NCBI GenBank assembly: GCA_019420305.1 | Contig: JAHZHL010000035.1 | Location: 1 to 64,000 of the forward strand | Source: Bacillota bacterium | GTDB taxonomy: Bacteria > Bacillota > Clostridia > Peptostreptococcales > Anaerovoracaceae | Direction: 5' to 3' | DNA length: 64,000 nt | Part shown: piece after piece, positions 7,970 through 16,490 of the stretch | Layout of the letters: every line of letters starts with the position of its first letter | Numbering within the stretch: position 1 is the stretch's first letter | Program-made: the position numbers and the translations under genes | The notes under the pieces: generated by a model | What the model saw: only the letters and a program-made list of their open reading frames with translations | Database searches by the model: none | What the model was told of the DNA's origin: nothing

Positions 7970-9637
7970 TCAGCGTTTTCTTTGCCTGCAGCTTGTTCTC
8001 CCGCAGGCTCCGCAGTTGTGATCACAGGTCTCTGGCTTTTTTTCCGGAAGTGGCAGACCTAAGTCTTCTCGGTAGACCGTCATGTCATATCCTTCCGCTT
8101 CACACTCCTCAATATGGCGAATCAGATCTTCCCTTTTCGCGTCCTTTTCCGCCAGTTCTTCATTCAACTTGGCAAAGACAGCCGGCATTCCCTCTTCATT
8201 TTTGCCCTGACTTTTTTCACCGTTCTCTGCCAGCTGCCGCTCCAAGCCGACTCTCTTCTCTGGGAAGGAAATCCCCAGGCTCTGTTCCAGCAGTTTTTTC
8301 GCGCCTTCTCTGTGTTTTTTCGAAAGCACACCCAGAGAAGCCATAATATAGTCGTTATCCACCAAAATTTCCGCATGGCTTGTAGGGAACAGCCGCATCC
8401 CCGTTTCATCGTGCCCGGCGATTTTTTTCATAATCTCCACTCTGTGGGGGAGCCTCGTCAGCGCGCCTCCGGTTCCTACGATATATTTCACCTGGGTCAG
8501 GTCTTTTCCCTCTGCCACGCTGCTGCGGCCGGAAGGTCCGTAAACATACCGGATCTGTCCGGCATGACGTTCCATAGCTTTCATGACCGCCTCTTCGGTG
8601 AGAATTTCCACCAGCTTGCGCTCCTCATCGTTTTTGGGAATGGCCACATAGCTTTCCAGAGCTTTATCCGGATCAATTCCGGCCTTTTCGCATTTTTCCC
8701 GTAGCTTTTCTTCCCCCATGGACTCGATAACCTTCATTCGGTTGACATAGACCCCCAGATCCCCTTCAACTGTCCGCTTGGCCTTTGGTTCGGGAGCCGT
8801 CATAATCCGCGCGACTTGATCCGACTCCGTAGCCACAGAATGAACGTCCGTCGTCGCGCCGCCCACATCCAGCACTACCAGATCGCCGATACATTCATAC
8901 AGCAGCTTCGTACATTCCATAACCGCTCCCGGCGTGGGAATAATCGGACCGTTTACCATATCCCGTACATGCTCCATGCCCGGCGCGCCGGTAATATGCT
9001 CTTCAAAAGCTTCCTGAATGACCTTCCGGCAGGGTTCTACATTGAGCTCGTCAATCTTGGGATATACGTTTTCTACATTATATAATTTCTGCCCGCTTTC
9101 CTCGTCGAAAATCAGTTTCATTTCTTCCTGATTTTCGCAGTTTCCCGCGTAGATCACCGGAACCTTTAAACCCAGGCTCCGTATTTTTTCCGCGTTGTCA
9201 ATGGCCGTGTCCCGTTCTCCGTAATCCACGCCGCCGGCGATGAGGATGAGATTGGGATGGATTTCTTTTATTTTCGCCAGATCCGTGCGCCGAAGCTTTC
9301 CCGCAGTAATATAATGAATGATGCCCCCCGCGCCCAGCGCCGCTTCTTTCGCCGCCCGCGCCGTCATATCGTAGACGAGCCCGTGAACGGTCATCTTCAG
9401 GCCCCCGGCGGCAGAGGATGTTGCCAGCATTTCATCATACTCCAGAGATTCGATGCCCTTCTTTTTACAAAGATCCGTGATGGCTCCCTGCAGGCCGATC
9501 CGCACATCCCCCTCCAGCACGGAAGTTGGCGCCTGTCCCTGGGCCCAGAAAACAGGATGTTCGGTGTCAATATCTTTAAACGCGTTTACAACGGTGGTTG
9601 TCGAGCCGATTTCGGCTACCAGCACATCAATTTTCAT
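7970..9637 (-). CDS. glmL: GlmL/MutL-type aminomutase accessory ATPase
   Basis: A 555-residue ASKHA-fold protein of the GlmL/MutL family that accompanies B12-dependent carbon-skeleton and amino mutases, probably as reactivase or chaperone. The nucleotide-binding segments VLVAEIGSTTTVVNAF at the N-terminus and DLVVLDVGGATTDVHSVA near residue 255 are clear. The C-terminus ends in a Cys-rich tail, C-x3-C-x2-C-x4-C, which may bind a metal. It lies between the nuclease-like gene and orr and should serve OraS-OraE. The Shine-Dalgarno is weak; AAGGAGGG lies about 47 bases upstream with a small hairpin between it and the ATG. Confidence 0.9.
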   Translation of the reverse strand: MKIDVLVAEIGSTTTVVNAFKDIDTEHPVFWAQGQAPTSVLEGDVRIGLQGAITDLCKKKGIESLEYDEMLATSSAAGGLKMTVHGLVYDMTARAAKEAALGAGGIIHYITAGKLRRTDLAKIKEIHPNLILIAGGVDYGERDTAIDNAEKIRSLGLKVPVIYAGNCENQEEMKLIFDEESGQKLYNVENVYPKIDELNVEPCRKVIQEAFEEHITGAPGMEHVRDMVNGPIIPTPGAVMECTKLLYECIGDLVVLDVGGATTDVHSVATESDQVARIMTAPEPKAKRTVEGDLGVYVNRMKVIESMGEEKLREKCEKAGIDPDKALESYVAIPKNDEERKLVEILTEEAVMKAMERHAGQIRYVYGPSGRSSVAEGKDLTQVKYIVGTGGALTRLPHRVEIMKKIAGHDETGMRLFPTSHAEILVDNDYIMASLGVLSKKHREGAKKLLEQSLGISFPEKRVGLERQLAENGEKSQGKNEEGMPAVFAKLNEELAEKDAKREDLIRHIEECEAEGYDMTVYREDLGLPLPEKKPETCDHNCGACGRTSCRQRKR

Positions 9638-9709
9638 TTCTGTCTGTCGTACAGGCAGGGTCTGCCTTGCCTGATACCCTCCTTCATTTTTGAATTTGTT
9701 TTGCCGCTT

Positions 9710-10504
9710 CTACAGCAGCCGATTTCGGATCTCCGCTTCTATCATCCGTGAGTCCAGATTTCCTGTTTCATCGTCATAGGTAACGATCAAATTTTTCCAG
9801 GGAACAATTCCCGCCCGCTCATACATATCCAGCTTCCATTTGTGATGCTTCATGTACTTGAGATTTCCCACCAGTCCGCAGTGTTCCCAGTAAAACAGCT
9901 CTCCCCGGTGGAAAATGGTAAAGTCCGGACTAAATCGCCGGTTTTCAATGTACAGCACCTGCTCATAACGGAAGGGGATCTGATAGGCTTCCAGCTTTTC
10001 CGCGATGACCACTTCGGATTTGGAACGTACTCTCAGCCCTCCGGCAGTTACATGGCATTTTTCTTCCGGACGGCTTTTATCCTGTTCGAATTCCGCCGCG
10101 GCCCAGTCTCTGGCCTCCTGCCATTCCTCTGAAAACAGCCCGGCGGGAAGCTGCTGCCAGGACTTTGGCAATTTCTTCAGAAGATTATCCGGGGTTGGCT
10201 CCAGATGTTTTTTGAGCAGAGATTCCAGCGCCGGAATATTTTTCTGAAGGAGGGAAAGAGACTCCTGCAGGTATTGCTTTCTTGCCAGCGCCCGGATCAT
10301 TTCCGGCTGCTTGGTAATCCCCCTGCGAATCTTTCCCGCCCCGCTTTCCTTTTCCGTCAGATAGTGGACAAAATTCATTTTTCCCTTTTCCTTCCGGATT
10401 ACCAGCTTGCCTGCAGGCAGAGAATTCAGCTCCTTCTGCTGCTTCTCCTCCATTGTTTTATATTCATTTAACAAATTCAATAAATATTCATCCGCGTATC
10501 CCAT
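9710..10504 (-). CDS. Uncharacterised PD-(D/E)XK nuclease-like protein
   Basis: A 264-residue protein without a recognised name. The C-terminal half carries a PD-(D/E)XK-like core: VRSKSEVVIAEKL (Glu of the first helix), RRFSPDFTIFHRGE (Asp) and YWEHCGLVG (Glu-x-Cys in place of Glu-x-Lys) near residues 160-220. The N-terminal half is helical and Lys/Leu-rich with predicted coiled-coil character. Similar proteins occur widely as solitary genes in Firmicutes. The start at 10504 has GGAGGG four bases upstream. It interrupts the ornithine locus between oraE and glmL and has its own promoter, so a direct role in ornithine breakdown is doubtful. Confidence 0.7.
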   Translation of the reverse strand: MGYADEYLLNLLNEYKTMEEKQQKELNSLPAGKLVIRKEKGKMNFVHYLTEKESGAGKIRRGITKQPEMIRALARKQYLQESLSLLQKNIPALESLLKKHLEPTPDNLLKKLPKSWQQLPAGLFSEEWQEARDWAAAEFEQDKSRPEEKCHVTAGGLRVRSKSEVVIAEKLEAYQIPFRYEQVLYIENRRFSPDFTIFHRGELFYWEHCGLVGNLKYMKHHKWKLDMYERAGIVPWKNLIVTYDDETGNLDSRMIEAEIRNRLL

Positions 10505-10542
10505 TTTCCCTCCAAAAATGTCCAAACGCTTTTTTTGTTTCT

Positions 10543-10571
10543 ATGATACACGTTTTTACATTTTTTTACAA
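10543..10571 (-). promoter_or_regulatory. Internal promoter before the nuclease-like gene
   Basis: TTGTAA (10571-10566) and TATCAT (10548-10543) with a 17-base spacer on the minus strand, followed by the gene 40 bases on. It could also drive glmL and orr. Confidence 0.55.
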
Positions 10572-10606
10572 TCATTTTTTGAAAAAATTTCCAAAATAGT
10601 AGAAGC

Positions 10607-10659
10607 GGGCAGGCTCCCCGGACCATACTCCCCCTTGTCCGGCCTGGTTCTGCCTGCCC
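10607..10659 (-). terminator. Nested stem-loop downstream of oraE
   Basis: An outer stem (10607-10614 with 10652-10659, GGGCAGGC/GCCTGCCC) encloses an inner stem (10618-10623 with 10637-10642, CCGGAC/GTCCGG). On the minus strand it starts about 22 bases after the oraE stop and is followed only by a loose T-rich stretch, so it may be a partial terminator or an mRNA-stabilising structure. Confidence 0.5.
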
Positions 10660-10680
10660 TCCACAGCTCATTTGCTCTGA

Positions 10681-12897
10681 CTACAGCTCGCCTCTTCTTC
10701 TCATGGCTTCTTCCGCCAGGAAGGTCGCCACGTCGATTCCGTGGGAGTCCCGTCCGAAGCCCTGATCAATTCCTGTCTTTCTGGCCTCTTCCGGAACAAC
10801 CTGAGTACCGCCCGCGGCGATGATCACCTTATCCCGGATGCCTTTTTCGATTGCCAGATCGTTAATCCGTTTCATATTCTTGTAATGCACGTTGTCATGG
10901 GAGATGATGGTGGAAGCTAAAATCGCGTCCGCGTTCAGCTCTACCGCCGCGTCCACCAGTTTTTCCACCGGTACGGAGGTGCCCAGATAGGTTACCTTTA
11001 CGCCCCACTTTTCAATGCCGCCGTGCTTGATGTTGATGATTTCCCGCAGTCCTACCGAATGTTCATCCTCGCCTACGGTTCCGCAGACCACCTTCATCGG
11101 GTGATCGCTGAATTCCTTATACAGCACTTCATCGCTCAGATGATGAGGCTCCGGCGGGATTTCCAGGTGATTCGGATCCACGTCAAAGGTCAGCTTGCCC
11201 TTCATCTCAATCCGGGTGCCTTCCGCCTCCTGCATGATTTCCTTGCTGATGACTTCCGGATCTTCCAGCCCCAGCTTCTTGCCGATTTCCAGAGCCACAG
11301 CTTCCGCCGCCCGCACATGGGTCGGCACGCACATGGTAATCATGATGGTTCCGTCCGCGCACCATTCCATTTCCGGCTTGATGGCTTCGCCGTCCAGATA
11401 TTTCTTCACCTTTTCCAGGCGGACGTCCACACAGTCTTCCGGATCCAGCTCGTCAATGTAGACGATCTTGCTGCGATCCTCAAAGGTGCAGCCGCCGATG
11501 AGGGCGGACGGATTTTCCGGATCGCCGTCGTACTGCTCCACGTTGTTGTATCCGAAGTGAGCGGTTACCGGCGCCATGTAATCGTCTTCTCTTTCAAAGA
11601 TATAACCGTAGCCCACGCCGCCTTCAATCTGTCTGGCGATTCCGTCACCGTTTCTCGCCGGGTATTCCGCCGAATCCACGAAGAAACCTTCCTGCACCGC
11701 CTGGAAGTAGCCGCCGACTTCCACGATTTCTTCCATAAACAGGCACGCCCGCTCTTTGATTTCTCTGGCTTTTTCTCTCAGATAGCCGTCCTTTTTCAGT
11801 TCCACCATTTCCATCAGGCCGTCCAGTCCCACCAGAGTCTGCTTGGCGTTGTCACAGGCCTCAATATTGTAAATGTGCCATGGCACGTTTCTTCCTTCAT
11901 CCGGCGTGATGGTGGACTGGATGTCCGCCCTGGTCAGCTTGGAGATCAGCATGTTCAGCACATGGCTGACCGTGGCTTCTCTGGCGGAGGAACAGATATA
12001 TTTGGTATTTTCCTGAGCCCTCATCTTATAGCGGTCGCAGATGTCCCGCAGCGCTACCGCGTAAGGCAGATCCATGTATACACACGGCGCCGGCGTAGCG
12101 GATGGAGGCACGGTGGAAAGACTGATATTTTCCGGCTTGATTCCGACCTTTTCCGAGAACAGAGCGTTGATGGCGTGCTGCACGATCAGCTCCGGCATAA
12201 CCTTCCAGGCTTCTCTGGCTGTGGCGTTAGCGTTGTGGGCGCCATCGATCTGCAGAATATCCGCCCACTCCATAATCTTCTTGGACTCGCAGGCGTCTAC
12301 AAAGGAACGCACGCAGTTGATGTCCCGATACAGCACGTTGTACTGAGGGTCCTGATGGGCGCCGTTGATTCCTTCTTCCGCGAACATTACGGCAATATCC
12401 GGGCCTGCCACGCCGGAAACATAGGAGTGATAGTTAATAGGACGGCCGACTTCATCTTCGATAATGTCCAGAGCTTTTCTCTGAGCGCGCACCTGTTTTC
12501 TGGTAATCGGCACGCCGCCGATTCCCTGAGGCGTTCCTTCCATCAGACCGTCAATATGGGACTGCCCCATATGGCGGATTACCATAATATGATCCGCTCC
12601 ATGCCACGCCGCCATCCGCATTCTGCGGATATCGTCCTCAAATCTTCCGGAAGCGATTTCCGTTGTAATGACCGCGTCCGGCTGAGGATCGATGTCGCCG
12701 AAGTATTTGGCGGGAGGAAGCCCTACGCCGTTTTTCAGAGGTTCGGAGCAGTCATGGTACTCAAAAGGCCCCATTTTCAGATTGTCGACATGCTTTCTCC
12801 AGGTCCAGCCTCTTCTTCTCGGTTCGTATTTATCCAGATCCTTCAGGATCTCTCTTACATCCAGCTTTTCATTGGGTTTAAGTTTAAAATCCGCCAT
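10681..12897 (-). CDS. oraE: D-ornithine 4,5-aminomutase large subunit OraE
   Basis: A 738-residue adenosylcobalamin- and PLP-dependent subunit that moves the 5-amino group of D-ornithine to C4, giving 2,4-diaminopentanoate. The C-terminal Rossmann-like B12 domain contains the DxHxxG motif (GEDEHSVGLRE) near residue 609, followed by the SVPVEKLVDAA and IIAAGGTQV segments. The N-terminal part is the TIM-barrel with the MRMAAWHGADHIMVIRHMG region. Length matches the family. GGGAGG lies nine bases before the ATG. It follows oraS directly in the same transcript. Confidence 0.97.
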   Translation of the reverse strand: MADFKLKPNEKLDVREILKDLDKYEPRRRGWTWRKHVDNLKMGPFEYHDCSEPLKNGVGLPPAKYFGDIDPQPDAVITTEIASGRFEDDIRRMRMAAWHGADHIMVIRHMGQSHIDGLMEGTPQGIGGVPITRKQVRAQRKALDIIEDEVGRPINYHSYVSGVAGPDIAVMFAEEGINGAHQDPQYNVLYRDINCVRSFVDACESKKIMEWADILQIDGAHNANATAREAWKVMPELIVQHAINALFSEKVGIKPENISLSTVPPSATPAPCVYMDLPYAVALRDICDRYKMRAQENTKYICSSAREATVSHVLNMLISKLTRADIQSTITPDEGRNVPWHIYNIEACDNAKQTLVGLDGLMEMVELKKDGYLREKAREIKERACLFMEEIVEVGGYFQAVQEGFFVDSAEYPARNGDGIARQIEGGVGYGYIFEREDDYMAPVTAHFGYNNVEQYDGDPENPSALIGGCTFEDRSKIVYIDELDPEDCVDVRLEKVKKYLDGEAIKPEMEWCADGTIMITMCVPTHVRAAEAVALEIGKKLGLEDPEVISKEIMQEAEGTRIEMKGKLTFDVDPNHLEIPPEPHHLSDEVLYKEFSDHPMKVVCGTVGEDEHSVGLREIINIKHGGIEKWGVKVTYLGTSVPVEKLVDAAVELNADAILASTIISHDNVHYKNMKRINDLAIEKGIRDKVIIAAGGTQVVPEEARKTGIDQGFGRDSHGIDVATFLAEEAMRRRGEL

Positions 12898-12899
12898 TC

Positions 12900-13265
12900 C
12901 TATTTGCCTCCCTTCTTGAACATCGCCGAAACTTCATCCCAGCCTTCGCCCTTTGCCAGCAGATCCCCGGCTTCTTTGATGGAAATGTTTCTCGCTTTGG
13001 ACAGCTTGTATACAACATGACCGGCGCCATGTCCCATCAGACCTCTGTCCATGCAGCCTTCCACAATTTTCTGTGTATCCAGGGAGGAAATCCCCATTCT
13101 CAAAAGCACCGCCCGCTCTACGGATGGCGTCGTATTCTTTCTTCCCAGCTCCAGCAGGGGATCGACCACCTGGGCGGTCAGTTCCCAGAAGCGGTCGTAT
13201 AATTCTTTATCGCTCAGATTCGCGATGTGCTTTCTGCGCTGTTCAAAATCGTCTTGTCTTTTCAT
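12900..13265 (-). CDS. oraS: D-ornithine 4,5-aminomutase small subunit OraS
   Basis: A 121-residue small subunit of the ornithine aminomutase, needed to assemble the active heterotetramer. The sequence starts MKRQDDFEQRRKHIANLSDK and contains the conserved LRMGISSLDTQKIVEGCMD and GLMGHGAGHVVYKLS segments. Length is typical. It starts 16 bases after ortB with GAAGGAG upstream and ends two bases before the oraE start. Confidence 0.96.
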   Translation of the reverse strand: MKRQDDFEQRRKHIANLSDKELYDRFWELTAQVVDPLLELGRKNTTPSVERAVLLRMGISSLDTQKIVEGCMDRGLMGHGAGHVVYKLSKARNISIKEAGDLLAKGEGWDEVSAMFKKGGK

Positions 13266-13281
13266 CCTTTTTCTCCTTCTC

Positions 13282-14700
13282 CTACATCTTCGCTTTTATC
13301 TCCGCAACCGCCAGTTTTACCCATTCCACATCTTTCTTTGTCTCTTCGGCGAGGAATTTGTAATCTTCTTCCGTCGGGTCCATGGTATATTTTCTTAAGT
13401 TGCCCCGGATGAGAGAACGTTTCTGACGATCCAGATCCATATCCTTCGCCTTAATCAGCGACGGGTGTTCCGGAATAATAACGCTCTTTCCGGGCACCTC
13501 ATCCCTGGGATCGCCAAAGCGAACCTCAATGCCGTTTTCTCTGGCAAAGGAAAGCTGAGGCTGCACGTGCTTTCCGGCTCCGGTATATTCCGTTTCCTGA
13601 ACTACGATCATCGCGTCCCGGGGCATTTCCTGGGCGATGGAGAAAGCCGCCGCCAGGGATGTGTTTCCTGCCGGTCCCTTTTCCAGCCCTTCCAGGGTTG
13701 CCAGACATTCGGTGATATAAAAGACATCCCCCTGGGTAATGGTCACGTACCGATCCATGTAGCGGAGCGGTCTTGCCGCGGATCTGGGCACATCGGAATG
13801 ATCCGGGTCTACCGCGTAAGGCACGCCGAAGCCTGTGTGCCCCGTTGTACAGGACTTCAAGTTAAAGGCTTTATCGGAAGCCATATGAAGCCCGGAAAGA
13901 TCGATGGACGCTCCGATAACCGTCGTATCCACCGCTCCGGCTTTGATCAGTCCCCTGGCGGTTCCGGTCAGGTTGCCGCCGCCCGCGTTGGTGCAGACTA
14001 CCGCGTCCGGATCTTTTCCGTACTTTTCCCGGAACTGCATGGAAATTTCATATCCCAGGGTTTCCACACCGGCGATGCCAAAAGGCGTATAGAGAGAAGC
14101 GTTAAAATATCCCGTCTCTTCCAGCAGGAGGAGGAACTTATAAAATAGTTCCGGTCCTACGGTAAGCTGAACGACCTCCGCGCCCAGCGCTTCGCACTTC
14201 CTTGCTTTTTCAATGATTTCCGGCTGTCCTACGCCTTTGGAGTCATAACATTCCTGAACGATGATACATTCCAGTCCGGCGATGGCCGCCTGGGAAGCGA
14301 CCGCGGCGCCGTAATTGCCGGAAGTAGCGGCGATAACACCTTTATATCCCAGCTTTTTCGCGTGGTAGACCGCATTGGCCGCTCTTCTGGCTTTAAAGCT
14401 TCCGGAAGGGTTTGCCGCTTCGTCCTTAATGAAAATCCGCGCCCCCTTTCCCTCCGGAGCGCAGGCTCTTGCCAGGGCGGTCAGGTTTTTCAGCTCTAAT
14501 ATCGGCGTATCTCCGACGTTTACGCTTCTCTGGATCTTCTGCATCTCTTCCAGAGAATATCCGGTTTCCCGCATCATTCTTTCGTAGTCAAAGGCCATGG
14601 AACCGGACTCAAACCGGGAATAGTCGATCCCGATAGCGGCTTTCATAACCTCCTGCTTTCTTGCCATTACACTGTCATAATCCTGAGGTAGCTTCGCCAT
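13282..14700 (-). CDS. ortB: 2-amino-4-oxopentanoate thiolase beta subunit OrtB
   Basis: A 472-residue fold-type II PLP enzyme. With OrtA it cleaves 2-amino-4-ketopentanoate with CoA to acetyl-CoA and alanine. The PLP lysine lies in NPSGSFKARRAAN, followed by ATSGNYGAAVASQ (phosphate and cofactor contacts) and the glycine loop CTNAGGGNLTGTA. Its ATG overlaps the ortA stop by one base (TAATG), showing coupling of the two subunits. Confidence 0.96.
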   Translation of the reverse strand: MAKLPQDYDSVMARKQEVMKAAIGIDYSRFESGSMAFDYERMMRETGYSLEEMQKIQRSVNVGDTPILELKNLTALARACAPEGKGARIFIKDEAANPSGSFKARRAANAVYHAKKLGYKGVIAATSGNYGAAVASQAAIAGLECIIVQECYDSKGVGQPEIIEKARKCEALGAEVVQLTVGPELFYKFLLLLEETGYFNASLYTPFGIAGVETLGYEISMQFREKYGKDPDAVVCTNAGGGNLTGTARGLIKAGAVDTTVIGASIDLSGLHMASDKAFNLKSCTTGHTGFGVPYAVDPDHSDVPRSAARPLRYMDRYVTITQGDVFYITECLATLEGLEKGPAGNTSLAAAFSIAQEMPRDAMIVVQETEYTGAGKHVQPQLSFARENGIEVRFGDPRDEVPGKSVIIPEHPSLIKAKDMDLDRQKRSLIRGNLRKYTMDPTEEDYKFLAEETKKDVEWVKLAVAEIKAKM

Positions 14701-14999
14701 TATTTCTCACCCCCAAATACGATTCCTCTCACCTGCTTGTCAATGACCAGAAGTTCCGGCACGCAGGTTCCGAAATTGTGCGTGTAGTAAGGATTTACTT
14801 CGATTAAGGTTCCGGTTTCATGCCTGCCGTTTACAGATTCGATCTCCACCTCATCGCCGATTTCCGCGTCCGCCAGCAGGTAGCCCTTTGTCCACATTTC
14901 CAGAGGAACCTTCTGCGTATCCTCGGGAAGCTTTCCGGTCCGCTCCTCCGCTTTTAGTATAATTTTATGGATTCTCACCCAGTCGCCTTTCTTTGCCAT
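14700..14999 (-). CDS. ortA: 2-amino-4-oxopentanoate thiolase alpha subunit OrtA
   Basis: A 99-residue small subunit of the AKP thiolase. The conserved KKGDWVRIHKIILKAEERT start and the NPYYTHNFGTCVPELL segment identify it, and length matches. TAGGAGG sits six bases before the ATG. It lies between ord and ortB with a 9-base upstream gap, as in other ornithine-degrading clostridia. Confidence 0.95.
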   Translation of the reverse strand: MAKKGDWVRIHKIILKAEERTGKLPEDTQKVPLEMWTKGYLLADAEIGDEVEIESVNGRHETGTLIEVNPYYTHNFGTCVPELLVIDKQVRGIVFGGEK

Positions 15000-15008
15000 A
15001 GTTTCCTC

Positions 15009-16070
15009 CTACTTTACAATCTTCGCTTCTTCACAGATCAGATCCCGCATATCGCCCATAATGGCTCTCGGTACCGGAATATCGATCATGGTCTGAAGTC
15101 CCGGTCTGGCGTTGATAACGTGGGGAATGGTGTTGAGGATCATAGCCATGGTTCCGATCCCGCCTTCGATTTCCGGCGTATTGGACATGTTTACAGGAGG
15201 GATTCCCTGGATTTCCACATAATCGCCTGTATGAACCCCTACCTGCTCCGGCTCGATCTGCTGCGGATGATCCATTTCAATTTTCCTTTCGCCGTCCACG
15301 TATCCGTAACCCTTCATAGCGATCCCCGCCACGCTTCCCGCGGCGGCGAATCCATAAGGAGATTTCCGATCCACGTCGGTTACAATCGGATCCATATCCT
15401 GTTCGAATTTATCCAGCTTCCAGCCCAGCGCCTTTGTAATCATACCGATGGATTCGGCAAACCCAACGTGGCCCGCCAGGCTTCCGTCCGCCTTCCTCGT
15501 GTTGAATTCGTCCACGGAAATGCCGATTCCCTGTTCTTCCATAACCGCGGGGCCGAAAGGAGACAGGCTGTTGACTCTCCTGGATACGATGTGATCCACT
15601 CTTTCGCAGGCTCCGGTCCAGAGAATGACCAGCAGGTCCATAATCAGTCCCGGATTTACGCCGGTTCCCAGAACGGAAACGCCGTTTGCTTTGGCGATTT
15701 CATCCAGCTTTTTCGCAAGCTCCGGCTCCTGGGCCTGCGGAAAGGCCATTTCTTCCGCGGAAGTGATTACGTTCATTTTGTTTTCCATGACCAGTTTTAA
15801 TTTGTCGAACACCTTGCTGGTGAAAGAGTCAGTGCAGACAACGACGATGTCCGCGGCTTTCGGCTTGATTACTTCTTCCGCCGTTCCCACAATCACGTCT
15901 TCTCTGTCGCCCCGTTCCATGCCCGGCACAACGTCATAAAGGCTCTTTCCCAGCTTGTCGCCGATATCAATCGCCCCTACGATATCCACGCCTTTTTTCT
16001 TTGTGATCATTTTTCCGATTCCGCCGCCCATGGCGCCCAGTCCCCATAAAATTACTTTTACATTTTCCAT
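15009..16070 (-). CDS. ord: 2,4-diaminopentanoate dehydrogenase Ord
   Basis: A 353-residue NAD(P)-dependent dehydrogenase that oxidatively deaminates 2,4-diaminopentanoate to 2-amino-4-oxopentanoate. The N-terminal Rossmann motif VILWGLGAMGGGIGKMI, the ADIVVVCTDSF segment and VLGTGVNPGLIMDLL are diagnostic of the DAPDH/dihydrodipicolinate-reductase-like fold. The start at 16070 is supported by GAGAGG six bases upstream; a 23-residue Lys/Glu-rich upstream extension falls in the leader and is rejected. First gene of the operon, about 65 bases after the predicted sigma-54 start point. Confidence 0.96.
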   Translation of the reverse strand: MENVKVILWGLGAMGGGIGKMITKKKGVDIVGAIDIGDKLGKSLYDVVPGMERGDREDVIVGTAEEVIKPKAADIVVVCTDSFTSKVFDKLKLVMENKMNVITSAEEMAFPQAQEPELAKKLDEIAKANGVSVLGTGVNPGLIMDLLVILWTGACERVDHIVSRRVNSLSPFGPAVMEEQGIGISVDEFNTRKADGSLAGHVGFAESIGMITKALGWKLDKFEQDMDPIVTDVDRKSPYGFAAAGSVAGIAMKGYGYVDGERKIEMDHPQQIEPEQVGVHTGDYVEIQGIPPVNMSNTPEIEGGIGTMAMILNTIPHVINARPGLQTMIDIPVPRAIMGDMRDLICEEAKIVK

Positions 16071-16146
16071 GTTTCCTCTCTCCTTTTCCTCTTCTTTATC
16101 CGTTTTTCTGAGCTGATTATTCTTTTTTATTTTGCCCAAATATATC

Positions 16147-16161
16147 GCAAGTTCTGTGCCA
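16147..16161 (-). promoter_or_regulatory. Sigma-54 (-24/-12) promoter of the ornithine operon
   Basis: On the minus strand the sequence reads TGGCAC-AGAAC-TTGC, an exact TGGCAC-N5-TTGC element with the invariant GG and GC at correct spacing. Transcription should start near 16135, giving a leader of about 65 bases before ord. The gene immediately upstream encodes a sigma-54 activator, which fits. Confidence 0.88.
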
Positions 16162-16250
16162 TTTACTGTTTTTTACCTGGTTTCATCGGAAGATATTAGA
16201 ATCTGGCGGGTTCTCCTGGAAAATCCGATTTAAAGTTCCGATTTCTTTTC

Positions 16251-16298
16251 GCCAATTCGCAAAAATATTGGCAGTTTTTGTGCAAATATTTTTGCACA
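16251..16298. promoter_or_regulatory. Two palindromes upstream of the ord promoter (probable activator sites)
   Basis: GCCAAT-N10-ATTGGC spans 16251-16272, and TGTGCAAA-N4-TTTGCACA spans 16279-16298 with perfect 8-base arms. They lie about 90-140 bases upstream of the -24 element, the usual distance for enhancer sites of sigma-54 activators. Binding by the adjacent regulator is inferred. The rest of the 420-base gap between ord and the regulator holds no gene that I can support. Confidence 0.65.
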
Positions 16299-16490
16299 TT
16301 ATCCTTTTGAGAGTACGCTGGAAAGCGTTAGAAGCAAAAGAGAAAAAAGCACAGTTGTTTACAAAAAAAGAGGTTCCAGAGGACAGAGAGCGCTCACCTT
16401 CTTCTTTAAAGAAAGAATCTTGCTTCCTCGTCCTCCAGAACCATTGGAAAATTAGAAACAAATCGAAAAAATTTTGTTTTGTTACGAACC

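Noticed and set aside
11023..13020. A 665-codon open frame antisense to oraE and oraS
   Set aside because: It mirrors the oraE codons, has no family signature and lacks a ribosome site; it is a by-product of codon bias on the real gene.
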